Positions 9,364 through 18,424 are shown, numbered from the stretch's first letter. The stretch: DNA of 64,000 nt from an uncultured Paenibacillus sp. (GCA_937895345.1 CALAWP010000060.1:42411-106410); one strand, 5' to 3'. Notes: a model not told the origin generated them from the sequence alone. Numbers and translations are program-made.

Positions 9364-10461
9364 ATGGCTAAAGCGCGGTCTGCCCCGGATTTATGGCTGC
9401 TAGCCGCCATCGGCCTCATCCTGGCCATCGGTATCGTAATGGTGTACAGCGCCAGCGCTGTGCTTGCCTTTCATGAATTCGGAGACCGCTTCTATTACGT
9501 TAAGCGGCAGATGCTGTTTGCCGTGCTGGGTGCGGTTGCGTTACTATTTACTATGAACATGCATTATTCGGTATGGAAAAGATGGGCGCCCGCCGCTCTG
9601 ATCGTCTGCTTCGGGCTGCTCGTCATCGTGCTTATACCGGGCGTCGGCGTCGTTCGCGGCGGGGCGCGCAGCTGGCTGGGCATCAGTTCCTTCGGCATTC
9701 AGCCTTCGGAATTTATGAAGCTGGCCATGGTGCTCTTTTTGGCCAAATGGCTGTCGGACAAGCAAACCGCCATTACGCAGTTCGCCAAAGGGCTGCTGCC
9801 GCCTCTCGGCCTCGTCGGCCTCGCCTTCGGCCTGATCATGCTTCAGCCCGATCTGGGCACCGGCTCGGTCATGGTAGGCGCTTCGCTGCTGCTCATCTTT
9901 ACGGCCGGCGCCAGACTGGCGCACCTGGGGGCGCTCGCGCTGGTCGGACTGCTCGGGCTGGTCGGCCTCATTCTGGCCGCGCCGTACCGGCTGGACCGCA
10001 TCACGTATTTTTTGGACCCGTGGGCCGATCCGCTGGGCGGCGGGTATCAAATCATTCAATCGCTGTTTGCGATCGGACCGGGAGGGCTGGTCGGGCTAGG
10101 TCTCGGCATGAGCCGGCAAAAGTACAGCTATTTGCCGGAGCCGCAAACGGACTTTATTTTTTCCATATTGGCGGAGGAGCTCGGCTTTATCGGAGGCTCG
10201 GCGCTGATTCTGCTGTTTTTGGTCGTCGTGTGGCGGGGAATCCGGACGGCGGCGTCCGCGCCCGATACGTTCGGAAGCTTGCTTGCCGTCGGCATTACGG
10301 GCATCATCGGCGTGCAGGTGCTGATCAATATCGGCGTCGTCATCGGCATGATGCCGGTCACCGGCATTACGCTGCCGCTCGTCAGCTACGGCGGCTCCTC
10401 GCTGACGCTGCTGCTGACGGCGCTCGGCATCTTACTTAACATATCCCGCTATTCGCGGTAA
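9364..10461 (+). CDS. spoVE: SEDS-family glycosyltransferase SpoVE/FtsW
   Basis: Polytopic SEDS peptidoglycan glycosyltransferase that polymerises lipid II and pairs with a class B PBP. 365 aa from ATG 9364, nearly identical in length to B. subtilis SpoVE (366 aa), with about ten membrane helices. SEDS motifs are visible: GGARSWLG, QPSEFMKLA, LQPDLGTG and the C-terminal LPLVSYGGSS. I chose ATG 9364 over GTG 9355 because GAAGAGG at 9347-9353 is one base from the GTG but ten from the ATG. Its place downstream of murD and in the same cluster as spoVD supports SpoVE, but sequence alone cannot exclude FtsW as the vegetative divisome partner of PbpB. Confidence 0.88.
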   Translation: MAKARSAPDLWLLAAIGLILAIGIVMVYSASAVLAFHEFGDRFYYVKRQMLFAVLGAVALLFTMNMHYSVWKRWAPAALIVCFGLLVIVLIPGVGVVRGGARSWLGISSFGIQPSEFMKLAMVLFLAKWLSDKQTAITQFAKGLLPPLGLVGLAFGLIMLQPDLGTGSVMVGASLLLIFTAGARLAHLGALALVGLLGLVGLILAAPYRLDRITYFLDPWADPLGGGYQIIQSLFAIGPGGLVGLGLGMSRQKYSYLPEPQTDFIFSILAEELGFIGGSALILLFLVVVWRGIRTAASAPDTFGSLLAVGITGIIGVQVLINIGVVIGMMPVTGITLPLVSYGGSSLTLLLTALGILLNISRYSR

Positions 10462-10653
10462 CGCAGGCTGACGCAGCCCCGGCCGTGCCCTTGGGGGCTC
10501 GGACCGGGGCGTCTGGGCGATTGTCACACAACCGCCGATGGGGGCATAAGATACTCTATATTCGCGACCATCACACCCGGCAGGGATCTCTCACCCGGAC
10601 GCCGCGGTTGCGGCGGCCAGCGTCAGCCCCGGCACGAAAGGAGGAATTGCGCA
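10462..10653 (+). other. spoVE-murB gap where murG would be expected
   Basis: This 192-bp gap holds no coding sequence that I can support. In B. subtilis the lipid II synthase gene murG lies between spoVE and murB. There is an inverted repeat GCCCCGG (10476-10482) / CCGGGGC (10504-10510) with no T-tract. A weak promoter-like pair TTGTCA (10521) and TAAGAT (10547) has a 20-base spacer, which is longer than ideal. The AAAGGAGG just before 10654 is the murB ribosome binding site. Confidence 0.6.
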
Positions 10654-11559
10654 ATGAAAGCATTTATAGCGGACGCGGAGCAGGCGCAGCTCGGGGAACT
10701 GCTCTATGGCGAACCGCTTTCGAAACATACGACATGGAAAATCGGCGGACCGGCGGATCTGCTGATCCTCCCCAAAGGCAAAGAGGAGCTGACGGCTGCG
10801 GTGAAGCTGCTGAACAAGCATGGCATTCCGTGGATGATCTTGGGACGAGGCTCCAATATGCTCGTCAGCGACAAGGGCGTCCGCGGCGCCGTCATCAAGC
10901 CGGCCGGAAGCCTCGATTTTGTGCGCTTCGAGGGAACGACCGTTACGGCGGGCGCTTGCTACTCGTTCATCAAGCTGTCCATCATGGCAGGCAAGCAAGG
11001 TTTGACCGGGCTGGAATTCGCGGGGGGAATTCCGGGGACGGTCGGCGGAGCGGTCTACATGAATGCGGGAGCTCTCGGGTCGGATGTGTCGCGTATTTTC
11101 AAGTCTGCCGACATTGTACTGGAAACAGGGGAATTGGTCCGCTACGATCGGAACGACATGCATTTCTCATACCGTCATTCCGTTTTGCAGGAACGAAAGG
11201 GAGTCGTGCTGGAAGCCAGCTTCGAGCTGGCCGAAGGTGACCGGATGGAAATTGCGTCGGCGATGGCTTCGTACAAGGAGCGGAGGTTGAGAACGCAGCC
11301 GCTGCAAATGGCCAGCGCGGGCAGCGTGTTCCGCAATCCGGAAGGCGATTACGCCGCCAGGCTGATTCAAGAGGCGGGGCTCAAGGGATTCCGTATCGGG
11401 GGAGCGCAAGTGTCTGAACAACACGCCAATTTTATTGTAAACACCGGGCAAGCGACAGCTAGAGATGTTCTCGCCCTCATAGCCCATATTCAAAGCGCCG
11501 TGGAAGAGCGAAACGGCGTCCGGCTCGTGCCGGAAGTATTGGTGGTGGGCGAGCGGTAA
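10654..11559 (+). CDS. murB: UDP-N-acetylenolpyruvoylglucosamine reductase
   Basis: FAD- and NADPH-dependent reductase that converts enolpyruvyl-UDP-GlcNAc to UDP-MurNAc, the second committed step of peptidoglycan synthesis. 301 aa, close to B. subtilis MurB (303 aa). FAD-binding motifs GRGSNMLVSD and GIPGTVGGAVYMNAGA are present, as are FSYRHSV, the catalytic-region motif AGSVFRNP and a C-terminal NFIVNTG. ATG 10654 has a strong AAAGGAGG upstream. It is followed after 15 bp by murA, which supplies its substrate. Confidence 0.96.
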   Translation: MKAFIADAEQAQLGELLYGEPLSKHTTWKIGGPADLLILPKGKEELTAAVKLLNKHGIPWMILGRGSNMLVSDKGVRGAVIKPAGSLDFVRFEGTTVTAGACYSFIKLSIMAGKQGLTGLEFAGGIPGTVGGAVYMNAGALGSDVSRIFKSADIVLETGELVRYDRNDMHFSYRHSVLQERKGVVLEASFELAEGDRMEIASAMASYKERRLRTQPLQMASAGSVFRNPEGDYAARLIQEAGLKGFRIGGAQVSEQHANFIVNTGQATARDVLALIAHIQSAVEERNGVRLVPEVLVVGER

Positions 11560-11574
11560 TTCGGAGGTGATACA

Positions 11575-12855
11575 TTGGACAAATTGGTGATTGAAGGCGG
11601 GAAACCACTCTCAGGAACCATAGTTATCCAAGGAGCGAAAAATGCCGCCTTGCCGATATTGGCCGCCAGCATGCTGGCCAAAGGCACGACGACAATCGAC
11701 AGCGTGCCTCATCTGCTCGATATCGAAGTCATGCTTAACATTTTGTGCGAATTAGGATGCCGGGCCGAACACAAGGGCGAAACCGTTGTGCTGGATACCG
11801 CCGCCGCCTCGACGTCCCACGTGCCGGAGGCGCTGATGAAGCAAATGCGCTCCTCCATTTTTTTGATGGGACCCCTGTTGGCCCGCTTTGGGGAAGCGCA
11901 AGTGTATCAGCCGGGCGGATGCGCCATCGGCGAACGGAAGATCGACCTGCATCTGCAAGGGCTTCAAGCGCTGGGCGCCTCCATCGAGGAGACCGGCAAC
12001 CGGATCATATGCCGAGCCGACAAGCTGTGCGGGGCCGACATCTACTTGAGCTTTCCTAGCGTCGGCGCCACGGAAAACATTATGATGGCCGCAGTGCTGG
12101 CGGAAGGACGGACGACGATCAGCAATGCGGCGCGCGAGCCGGAAATCCAGGATTTGCAGCGCTTTCTCAATCAGATGGGCGCCAAAATTATGGGCGCCGG
12201 CACCGATACGATTACGGTCGACGGCGTCAAGGAACTGACGCCGTGCCGATACCGCATCATTCCGGACCGGATCGTAACGGGAACGATGATGGTGGCGGCT
12301 GCGGCGACGCGCGGCCATGTCACTCTTCAAAATACCGAGCCTGCCCATCTGTCCTCTCTCATACACGTTCTGCGCCGCGCAGGTGTTCAAATCGCCGTGG
12401 ACGGTGATATAATTAAAGTTGGCGGAAGCGCCAGGCCCAAGGCGGTGGAGCGCATTGTCACGTCTCCTTATCCCGCTTTTCCCACCGATCTGCAATCGCA
12501 GGTGATGGTGCTGCTGGCGCTGGCGGACGGCGTGAGCATCATGAAGGAAACGATCTTCGAGGGCCGGCTGAAGCATGTGGGCGAATTGTCCCGCATGGGG
12601 GCCGATATACGGGTCGACATGAATGCCGCGTTCATCAGGGGAGTTCCCCGGCTGTACGGCGCCACCGTCGAAGCGACCGACCTGCGGGCGGGAGCCGCGC
12701 TGGTCATCGCGGGGCTCGCGGCGCAAGGCCGAACCGTCGTGGAACAAATTCATCATATCGACCGCGGCTACGAGCAGATCGAAACGCTGCTTTCCAGGCT
12801 TGGAGCCCGCATATTCAGATTTACGCCAGTGTCGAATAAAGAATCGTATGCTTAG
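11575..12855 (+). CDS. murA: UDP-N-acetylglucosamine 1-carboxyvinyltransferase
   Basis: First committed enzyme of peptidoglycan synthesis, transferring enolpyruvate from PEP to UDP-GlcNAc; target of fosfomycin. 426 aa, a typical length. The start is TTG 11575 behind CGGAGGTGA. The active-site loop PGGCAIGERKIDLHL keeps the cysteine that fosfomycin alkylates, so the enzyme should be fosfomycin-sensitive. Low-GC Firmicutes often carry a second paralogue (murAB/murZ); this copy is the dcw-linked one. A terminator-like hairpin follows before divIB. Confidence 0.95.
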   Translation: MDKLVIEGGKPLSGTIVIQGAKNAALPILAASMLAKGTTTIDSVPHLLDIEVMLNILCELGCRAEHKGETVVLDTAAASTSHVPEALMKQMRSSIFLMGPLLARFGEAQVYQPGGCAIGERKIDLHLQGLQALGASIEETGNRIICRADKLCGADIYLSFPSVGATENIMMAAVLAEGRTTISNAAREPEIQDLQRFLNQMGAKIMGAGTDTITVDGVKELTPCRYRIIPDRIVTGTMMVAAAATRGHVTLQNTEPAHLSSLIHVLRRAGVQIAVDGDIIKVGGSARPKAVERIVTSPYPAFPTDLQSQVMVLLALADGVSIMKETIFEGRLKHVGELSRMGADIRVDMNAAFIRGVPRLYGATVEATDLRAGAALVIAGLAAQGRTVVEQIHHIDRGYEQIETLLSRLGARIFRFTPVSNKESYA

Positions 12856-12877
12856 CGCAAAGCAAGTTCGAAACGAA

Positions 12878-12925
12878 AGGCTTCCTCTCCCTGAAGGGAT
12901 GGTATGCGAGGAAGCCTGCGTTTTA
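12878..12925 (+). terminator. Terminator-like hairpin between murA and divIB
   Basis: Arms AGGCTTCCTC (12878-12887) and GAGGAAGCCT (12908-12917) are perfectly complementary over 10 bp; the 20-base loop contains a smaller TCCC-TGAA-GGGA hairpin. The sequence GCGTTTTACG follows, so the T-tract is short. It probably reduces read-through rather than stopping it, because divIB has no clear promoter of its own. The ATG at 12904 falls within this structure, which favours ATG 12946 for divIB. Confidence 0.55.
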
Positions 12926-12945
12926 CGCGAAAAGAGGGACAAGCC

Positions 12946-13698
12946 ATGAGCACGCAGATGCCGGTGCTGAAGGAGCCCGCCAGCAAGCGCAAAAGCAACA
13001 AAAAGCTGCTTGCCGTACTGCTGCTGCTTTTTGTCGCGCTGCTGGCCGTGCTGTTTTTCAACTCATCCTTAAGCAAAATATCCGAAATCCGGGTTACCGG
13101 CGCCAACCTGGCGACGAACGGCGAAATCGCCCAAGCGGCGGGCGTGAAGGCGGGCGACGCCTTTTTCCAGACGGCTTCTTCGGCGATCGCGGAGCGGGTG
13201 GCCGAGCTGCCTCAAGTCGAGTCGGCCATCGTCGAAAAAGTATTTCCCGGCCTGGTGAAGATCGCCGTGCAGGAATATCCGGTCGTTGCTTTCGAGATCG
13301 GCAGCGAAGGAGAGCTGACGGCGCTGCTGGCGAACGGCACGGCCGTCAAGGAAGGCAACCGCGCCATTGCGCTGGCGGACAAGCCCGTCCTGACCGGCTG
13401 GGAGCCGAACGATCCGGTCAAGCTGGAGCTGACGAAGCAGCTGGCCCTTATTCCGGACAAGCAGCTGAGCGACCTGTCGGAAATATCGCCGATTCCGTCC
13501 AATGCGTATCCCGACCGGATCCGGATTTATACGAGAACGAAATTCGAGGTTGTGACGGCCGTTTCCGTGCTGACCGACAAGATCGAGAAGCTGAACGCCG
13601 TCGTCGAGACGCAGGCCCCCGGCAAAATTACGATGCTGCTTGCCGACACTTACGTTCCTTTTGAAAGGGAAGAGCTGGAAAATGTTGAATCTGAGTAA
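12946..13698 (+). CDS. divIB: Cell division protein DivIB/FtsQ
   Basis: Bitopic divisome protein linking cytoplasmic and extracellular division proteins. 250 aa from ATG 12946. A basic cytoplasmic N-terminus (SKRKSNKK) is followed by one membrane helix (about residues 22-42) and a POTRA domain that begins ISEIRVTGANLATNGEI, then a beta domain. ATG 12904 would add 14 residues read through a hairpin, so it is rejected. The small genes that follow divIB in B. subtilis (ylxW, ylxX, sbp) are not here. Confidence 0.9.
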   Translation: MSTQMPVLKEPASKRKSNKKLLAVLLLLFVALLAVLFFNSSLSKISEIRVTGANLATNGEIAQAAGVKAGDAFFQTASSAIAERVAELPQVESAIVEKVFPGLVKIAVQEYPVVAFEIGSEGELTALLANGTAVKEGNRAIALADKPVLTGWEPNDPVKLELTKQLALIPDKQLSDLSEISPIPSNAYPDRIRIYTRTKFEVVTAVSVLTDKIEKLNAVVETQAPGKITMLLADTYVPFEREELENVESE

Positions 13699-13789
13699 AA
13701 AGATACTACTCAATGGCTTGAAAGAATGGTAGAATTTTAATGATATTCACCCTTTTTTGCTTCGCTCATCTTGCTGATCCCCATGGCCG

Positions 13790-13821
13790 GCGGGCGGCCG
13801 CTTTCGGGCTTCGCGGCCCGC
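13790..13821 (+). repeat. GC-rich hairpin upstream of ftsA
   Basis: Arms GCGGGC-G-GCCGC (13790-13801) and GCGGCCCGC (13813-13821) pair with one bulged base. It lies in the 330-bp divIB-ftsA gap, which otherwise contains the SigH-type promoter and a Spo0A-like box. No T-tract follows on the plus strand; reading the minus strand, a run of A/T with six A residues lies beyond it. Confidence 0.4.
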
Positions 13822-13832
13822 GCTGCGGCGCG

Positions 13833-13839
13833 TTCGACA
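13833..13839 (-). promoter_or_regulatory. Candidate Spo0A box upstream of the ftsA SigH promoter
   Basis: TTCGACA on the plus strand is the exact reverse complement of the Spo0A box TGTCGAA. It lies about 43 bases upstream of the -35 of the SigH-type promoter. A 7-base match in a 330-bp gap has a few percent probability by chance, so this is only suggestive. Confidence 0.3.
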
Positions 13840-13875
13840 CCAAAACAAAAGAATAATGAAAATTTTGTTGAAAAA

Positions 13876-13904
13876 AGAGGGAAAATATCAGAAGCGTTGA
13901 ATAA
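13876..13904 (+). promoter_or_regulatory. SigH-type promoter for ftsA-ftsZ
   Basis: AGAGGGAAA (13876-13884), an 11-base spacer, then GTTGAATAA (13896-13904). The known B. subtilis SigH consensus is RnAGGAwWW, 11-12 bases, RnnGAATww; this site misses only one defined position (G for A in the -35). In B. subtilis a SigH promoter raises ftsAZ transcription at sporulation onset so that polar rings can form. The sequence from here to 14028 is AT-rich and may hold a vegetative promoter that I could not define. Confidence 0.75.
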
Positions 13905-14028
13905 GTAGAGAGGCTGAAGCAAAATCCGATCTCATTCTAAATATAAGAATGTATAAGTTATAGTCATGGTTATGCCTTATACCGTACTTATATCACACTC
14001 ATATTTATAGAAACGGAGGTGCCGCGAG

Positions 14029-15270
14029 TTGAGCAGCAATGACATTATCGTCAGTTTGGACATCGGTACGTCCAAGGTTCGTGCTATTATTGGCGAAGTG
14101 AACAACGGAGCCATTAATATTATTGGAGTTGGATCTGCCGACTCGGAAGGTATTCGCAAGGGAGCTATCGTAGACATTGACCAGACCGTGCAGTCGATCC
14201 GCAATGCGGTGGAGCATGCGGAGCGCATGGTCGGCATCCAAATATCCGAGGTGTACGTAGGCATTCAGGGCAATCATATCGCCTTGCAAACGAACCGGGG
14301 CGTCGTCGCCGTATCGAACGAGGACCGGGAGATCGGCGAGGAAGACATCGAACGGGTGCTGCAGGCCGCCAAGGTGGTGGCGCTCCCGCCCGAACGCGAA
14401 ATTATCAATCTCGTGCCGAAGCAATATTTGGTGGACGGCCTGGAGGGCATTTCGGATCCGCGCGGCATGATCGGCGTCAGGCTGGAAGTGGAGGCTACGA
14501 TCGTAACCGGAACGAAGACGGCCATACATAACTTGATGCGCTGCGTGGAAAAGGCGGGACTTCGCATCTCGGGCGTCATCTTGCTGTCGCTGGCGTCGGG
14601 CATGATGTCGCTGTCCAAGGACGAGAAGATGATCGGCACCGTGCTGGCGGATATCGGAGCGGGCTCGTGCACGATCGCCGTTTACGAGCAGGGCGGACTG
14701 GCCGCCGTGTCGACTTTGCCGATCGGCGGGGAATACGTCACGAACGATATTGCCTACGGCTTGCGCACGCAAGGCGATCAAGCCGAGAAATTCAAGCTTA
14801 AATACGGCTGCGCCAATACAGCGGATGCGGCGGAGGACGTCAAGTTCAAAGTGACCCGCATGGGCAGCAATTTGGAGAAGGAGTTTTCCCAGCGGGATTT
14901 GGCCAGCATTATCGAACCCCGCATGGTCGAAATCTTCCACCTTATCCGTCAGGAAGTCCGACGGCTCGGCTACGGCGACAAAGTGAACGGCTACGTGCTG
15001 ACCGGCGGCACCGTGTCGCTTCCCGGAACTCTTCCGCTCGCTCAGGCGGAGCTGGAAGCATCCGTGCGCATTGCGGTGCCGGACTACATCGGCGTGAAGG
15101 ATCCCGCATACAGCAGCGGGGTGGGCATGATTCAATACGTTTCGAAATATATGGGCGCCCGGGGAACCGGCGCCGTCAAGAAAGCTCCAAGCCGCAAAGC
15201 GGGTCCCTCAGCTCCAACTAAACCCGGTATGTTTGAGCGGATCAAAAATATGTTTAACGAATTTATTTGA
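14029..15270 (+). CDS. ftsA: Cell division protein FtsA
   Basis: Actin-like ATPase that tethers FtsZ to the membrane and recruits the divisome. 413 aa. The start is TTG 14029 with AAACGGAGGTG at 14011-14021. The phosphate-1 motif SLDIGTSKVRAIIGE opens the protein, GTVLADIGAGSCTIAVYE is phosphate-2, and VLTGGTVSLPG is the adenosine motif. The C-terminus ends in an amphipathic membrane-targeting helix (MFERIKNMFNEFI) after a basic linker. It is 17 bp from ftsZ, the standard pair. Confidence 0.96.
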   Translation: MSSNDIIVSLDIGTSKVRAIIGEVNNGAINIIGVGSADSEGIRKGAIVDIDQTVQSIRNAVEHAERMVGIQISEVYVGIQGNHIALQTNRGVVAVSNEDREIGEEDIERVLQAAKVVALPPEREIINLVPKQYLVDGLEGISDPRGMIGVRLEVEATIVTGTKTAIHNLMRCVEKAGLRISGVILLSLASGMMSLSKDEKMIGTVLADIGAGSCTIAVYEQGGLAAVSTLPIGGEYVTNDIAYGLRTQGDQAEKFKLKYGCANTADAAEDVKFKVTRMGSNLEKEFSQRDLASIIEPRMVEIFHLIRQEVRRLGYGDKVNGYVLTGGTVSLPGTLPLAQAELEASVRIAVPDYIGVKDPAYSSGVGMIQYVSKYMGARGTGAVKKAPSRKAGPSAPTKPGMFERIKNMFNEFI

Positions 15271-15287
15271 CTGGGGGAAAATGAGAG

Positions 15288-16418
15288 ATGTTGGAATTCG
15301 ATTTGGAGCTTGAACAGCTCGCGCAAATAAAAGTAATCGGAGTTGGCGGCGGCGGCAGCAACGCGGTCAACCGCATGATCGAAAACGGCGTCAAAGGCGT
15401 CGAGTTCATAACGGTGAATACGGACGCCCAAGCGCTTCATCTGGCCAAGTCCGAGCACAAGCTGCAGATCGGCGACAAGCTGACGAGAGGGCTCGGAGCG
15501 GGCGCGAATCCGGAAGTCGGCAAAAAGGCGGCGGAGGAATCCCGCGACCTGATCAGCAATCAGCTGAAAGGCTCCGACATGGTGTTCGTCACCGCCGGCA
15601 TGGGCGGAGGCACCGGCACGGGAGCCGCTCCGGTAATTGCGGAGATCGCGCGCGAATGCGGCGCGTTGACGGTCGGCGTCGTGACTCGTCCGTTTACGTT
15701 CGAAGGCCGCAAGCGTTCCGGACAGGCAGAGCTTGGCATCGAGGCGCTGAAGGAAAAGGTCGATACGCTGATTGTCATCCCGAACGACCGCTTGCTTGAA
15801 ATCGTCGACAAAAAGACGCCGATGCTGGAGGCGTTCCGCGAGGCGGACAACGTGCTTCGCCAAGCGGTGCAAGGCATTTCCGACCTGATCGCCGTTCCCG
15901 GCCTGATCAACCTCGACTTTGCCGACGTGAAGACGATCATGACGGAGCGTGGCTCCGCCTTGATGGGCATCGGCGTCGCCACGGGCGAGAACCGTGCGGC
16001 GGAGGCGGCCCGCAAAGCGATTATGAGTCCGCTGCTGGAAACGTCGATCGACGGCGCGCGCGGCGTCATCATGAACATTACGGGCGGCAGCAACCTGTCG
16101 CTGTACGAGGTGAACGAAGCGGCCGAAATCGTCATTTCCGCTTCCGATCCGGACGTGAACATGATTTTCGGCGCGATTATCGACGAGGAATTGAAGGACG
16201 AAATTAAAGTAACCGTCATTGCAACGGGCTTCGAGTCGAAGGCGGCTTCGCTGCCGAACCGCCGCCCCGCGCAGCAATCGTCGTCAGCCGAGCAGCAGGA
16301 GTCGAGAACCGCGTCGACCGGCTCGACCAGCAACGTCAAGCCGTTCAGCGGCAACGTGTCCAGCGATCAGCTGGAAATCCCGGCATTTCTGCGCAAGCCT
16401 CCTCGCGGCGACAGATAA
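15288..16418 (+). CDS. ftsZ: Cell division GTPase FtsZ
   Basis: Tubulin-like GTPase that forms the Z ring. 376 aa. The N-terminal [13 protein letters not shown] and tubulin signature [10 protein letters not shown] (near residues 105-114) are intact, and NLDFADV marks the T7 catalytic loop region. A variable linker rich in Ser and Gln (about residues 325-358) leads to the conserved C-terminal peptide [15 protein letters not shown], which binds FtsA, SepF and other partners. sepF at 21318 and ftsA directly upstream encode two of these. A strong terminator follows at 16510. Confidence 0.98.
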   Translation: MLEFDLELEQLAQIKVIGVGGGGSNAVNRMIENGVKGVEFITVNTDAQALHLAKSEHKLQIGDKLTRGLGAGANPEVGKKAAEESRDLISNQLKGSDMVFVTAGMGGGTGTGAAPVIAEIARECGALTVGVVTRPFTFEGRKRSGQAELGIEALKEKVDTLIVIPNDRLLEIVDKKTPMLEAFREADNVLRQAVQGISDLIAVPGLINLDFADVKTIMTERGSALMGIGVATGENRAAEAARKAIMSPLLETSIDGARGVIMNITGGSNLSLYEVNEAAEIVISASDPDVNMIFGAIIDEELKDEIKVTVIATGFESKAASLPNRRPAQQSSSAEQQESRTASTGSTSNVKPFSGNVSSDQLEIPAFLRKPPRGDR

Positions 16419-16509
16419 GCGTCTGCGGATTACCGGCACTTTTTTCCATAATAACCGCTGTCGGCTTCCTCTTTGGGGGCGGCCATTACAGCAATCCTAT
16501 CAATCAATC

Positions 16510-16550
16510 AAGCCTTTCCGGCATCGCCGGAGGGCTTTTTATTTTATTTT
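16510..16550 (+). terminator. Intrinsic terminator of ftsAZ
   Basis: AGCC-TT-TCCGGC / GCCGGA-G-GGCT hairpin with loop ATC, followed by TTTTTATTTTATTTT. It closes the dcw cluster before the spoIIG regulatory region. Confidence 0.85.
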
Positions 16551-16604
16551 AGACCAAGAAGTGCTCTGCGGCTGCTGCTGTTTTTGAAGATTTTTATTCA
16601 TCCC

Positions 16605-16671
16605 CTCGACAAAAAAAGAGGGCTTATACCGTCATGAATAGACAGACTTTGGAATAGGATTGCCCTATACT
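16605..16671 (+). promoter_or_regulatory. Putative spoIIG promoter with long spacer and Spo0A-like box
   Basis: A -35-like TAGACA (16639-16644) and a -10 TATACT (16666-16671) are separated by 21 bases. The B. subtilis spoIIG promoter is known for an unusual 22-bp spacer that makes it depend on phosphorylated Spo0A. CTCGACA at 16605-16611 differs from the Spo0A box complement TTCGACA by one base. No second clear box is visible, so the assignment rests on position and spacing. Confidence 0.5.
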
Positions 16672-16745
16672 AGTCTCAATCGTTCTCCCTGTCGCGGAGG
16701 CGGGCAAAGGCAGCGAAGCGAAGCGGCTGGAGGAAGGCGGCTGGC

Positions 16746-17666
16746 ATGGCGGTTTATATCGATATTCTTTTTTTGCGGGAATTGCTTGTCGACGGCGCCG
16801 TATTGTCGGTGACGGCCTGGGTGCGCCATATTAAGCCGAATCGTTGGCGGCTGCTGGGCGCCTCGGCCTTCGGCGCCTGTTATGTTGTACTTATGCTGTT
16901 TCCCGCGCTGTCATTCCTGTTTTCGATAGCGGTCAAAGTCCTATTTTCGTTCGCGATGCTCTGGATCGCGTTCGGCTTTCAGTCGCTGCAGCATTATATC
17001 CGCAACTTGGCCGCGTTTTATTCGGTTAATTTCGCGGCGGCCGGAGCCGTTCTCGGACTGTATTTTTTGTTTATGCAAGGCTCGGGAGAGGTGTGGCAGG
17101 CAGTCACGTTCGCCGGCGGTACCGTCCGGACAGAGCTGAAGCTCGGCTTTTTTTATTTCGCTGCGTCGCTCGCCGTCGGCCTGTACGTCTATCGGGCGGT
17201 GTGGGCAGGCAAGCGGAAGCAGGAATTGATCCGGTCGCATCTCGCCGAAGTCCGAATCGTGATCGGCGATCGGGAGCATCGCTGCGTCGGTCTGGTCGAT
17301 ACCGGCAACCAGCTGTACGATCCGCTGACGCGTACGCCGGTCATGGTCGTGGAGGCATCCGGCTGGGCCGACGTGTTCCCGCCGTCGTGGCTCGAAGGCA
17401 TTCGCGGCGCCCAGGTGGACCGACTGATCGCGGGAATGGATGCGGAGCCGTTCGTCTGGCAGGACCGGCTGCGGCTCATTCCGTTCAGAGGGGTGAACCG
17501 GGGCTCGCAGTTTATGCTGGCCTTGAAGCCGGATTCGGTCACGGTCGACATGGAGGGCAAACGATACGAAACAAGCCGCGTGCTGCTTGGGCTGGACGGC
17601 GGCAGGCTGGCAGCCGATGGGGCCTATCAAGCGATAATCCATCCGTCAATGGTAGACACGCCATAA
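16746..17666 (+). CDS. spoIIGA: Sporulation sigma-E factor-processing peptidase
   Basis: Membrane aspartic protease that removes the pro-sequence of pro-SigE after a signal from the forespore (SpoIIR). 306 aa; B. subtilis SpoIIGA is about 309. The N-terminal half has five hydrophobic segments; the C-terminal cytoplasmic half carries the catalytic [12 protein letters not shown], with the Asp near residue 185, matching the known catalytic Asp183. ATG 16746 follows GGAGGAAGG with a loose spacing. It ends 35 bp before its substrate gene sigE. Confidence 0.95.
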   Translation: MAVYIDILFLRELLVDGAVLSVTAWVRHIKPNRWRLLGASAFGACYVVLMLFPALSFLFSIAVKVLFSFAMLWIAFGFQSLQHYIRNLAAFYSVNFAAAGAVLGLYFLFMQGSGEVWQAVTFAGGTVRTELKLGFFYFAASLAVGLYVYRAVWAGKRKQELIRSHLAEVRIVIGDREHRCVGLVDTGNQLYDPLTRTPVMVVEASGWADVFPPSWLEGIRGAQVDRLIAGMDAEPFVWQDRLRLIPFRGVNRGSQFMLALKPDSVTVDMEGKRYETSRVLLGLDGGRLAADGAYQAIIHPSMVDTP

Positions 17667-17701
17667 TCGTCCGCACAATTCATCAAGGAGGGATGGGCCA
17701 C

Positions 17702-18424
17702 ATGCTCGTCAAGTATAAGCTGATATTGCAACTATATTATTATCGGATTTTATTTTTATTCGGACTAAAAAGCGAAGAAATCTATTATATCGGAGGCAGC
17801 GAGGCGCTGCCGCCCCCCTTGACGCGCGAGGAAGAGGAATATTTGCTGCAGAAGCTCCCATCCGGCGATTCGGCCATCCGAGCGATGCTGATCGAGCGCA
17901 ATTTGCGTCTTGTCGTCTACATTGCCCGCAAGTTCGAGAACACCGGCATTCATATCGAGGACCTTGTCTCGATCGGCACGATCGGCTTGATCAAAGCGGT
18001 CAATACGTTCGATCCCGAGAAAAAAATCAAGCTTGCGACGTACGCCTCGCGATGCATTGAAAACGAAATTTTGATGTACCTGCGCCGCAACAGCAAAACG
18101 AGGACGGAAGTGTCCTTCGACGAGCCGCTGAATATCGATTGGGACGGCAACGAGCTGCTCCTTTCCGACGTGCTCGGTACGGAAAACGACACGATCTACC
18201 GCAACATCGAGGAGCAGGTCGACCGCAAGCTGCTGCACAAGGCGCTCGACAAGCTTTCCGAACGGGAACGGATTATTATGGAGCTGCGCTTCGGGCTCGC
18301 GGACGGGGAAGAAAAAACGCAGAAGGACGTCGCCGATATGCTGGGCATATCCCAGTCGTACATTTCCCGGCTGGAAAAAAGAATTATTAAAAGATTGCGC
18401 AAAGAGTTCAACAAAATGGTGTAG
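17702..18424 (+). CDS. sigE: RNA polymerase sporulation sigma factor SigE (pro-form)
   Basis: Mother-cell sigma factor made as inactive pro-SigE and cut by SpoIIGA. 240 aa, against 239 in B. subtilis. The hydrophobic and basic pro-sequence leads into [20 protein letters not shown], almost the same as the B. subtilis processing region. Sigma regions 2 ([27 protein letters not shown] region) and 4 (C-terminal helix-turn-helix [19 protein letters not shown]) are intact. ATG 17702 is ten bases from AAGGAGG (17685-17691); the long in-frame extension upstream overlaps spoIIGA and is not used. Confidence 0.97.
   Translation: MLVKYKLILQLYYYRILFLFGLKSEEIYYIGGSEALPPPLTREEEEYLLQKLPSGDSAIRAMLIERNLRLVVYIARKFENTGIHIEDLVSIGTIGLIKAVNTFDPEKKIKLATYASRCIENEILMYLRRNSKTRTEVSFDEPLNIDWDGNELLLSDVLGTENDTIYRNIEEQVDRKLLHKALDKLSERERIIMELRFGLADGEEKTQKDVADMLGISQSYISRLEKRIIKRLRKEFNKMV

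Noticed and set aside
13737..13922. 61-codon minus-strand frame between divIB and ftsA
   Set aside because: No ribosome binding site, and it runs through the promoter and hairpin region.
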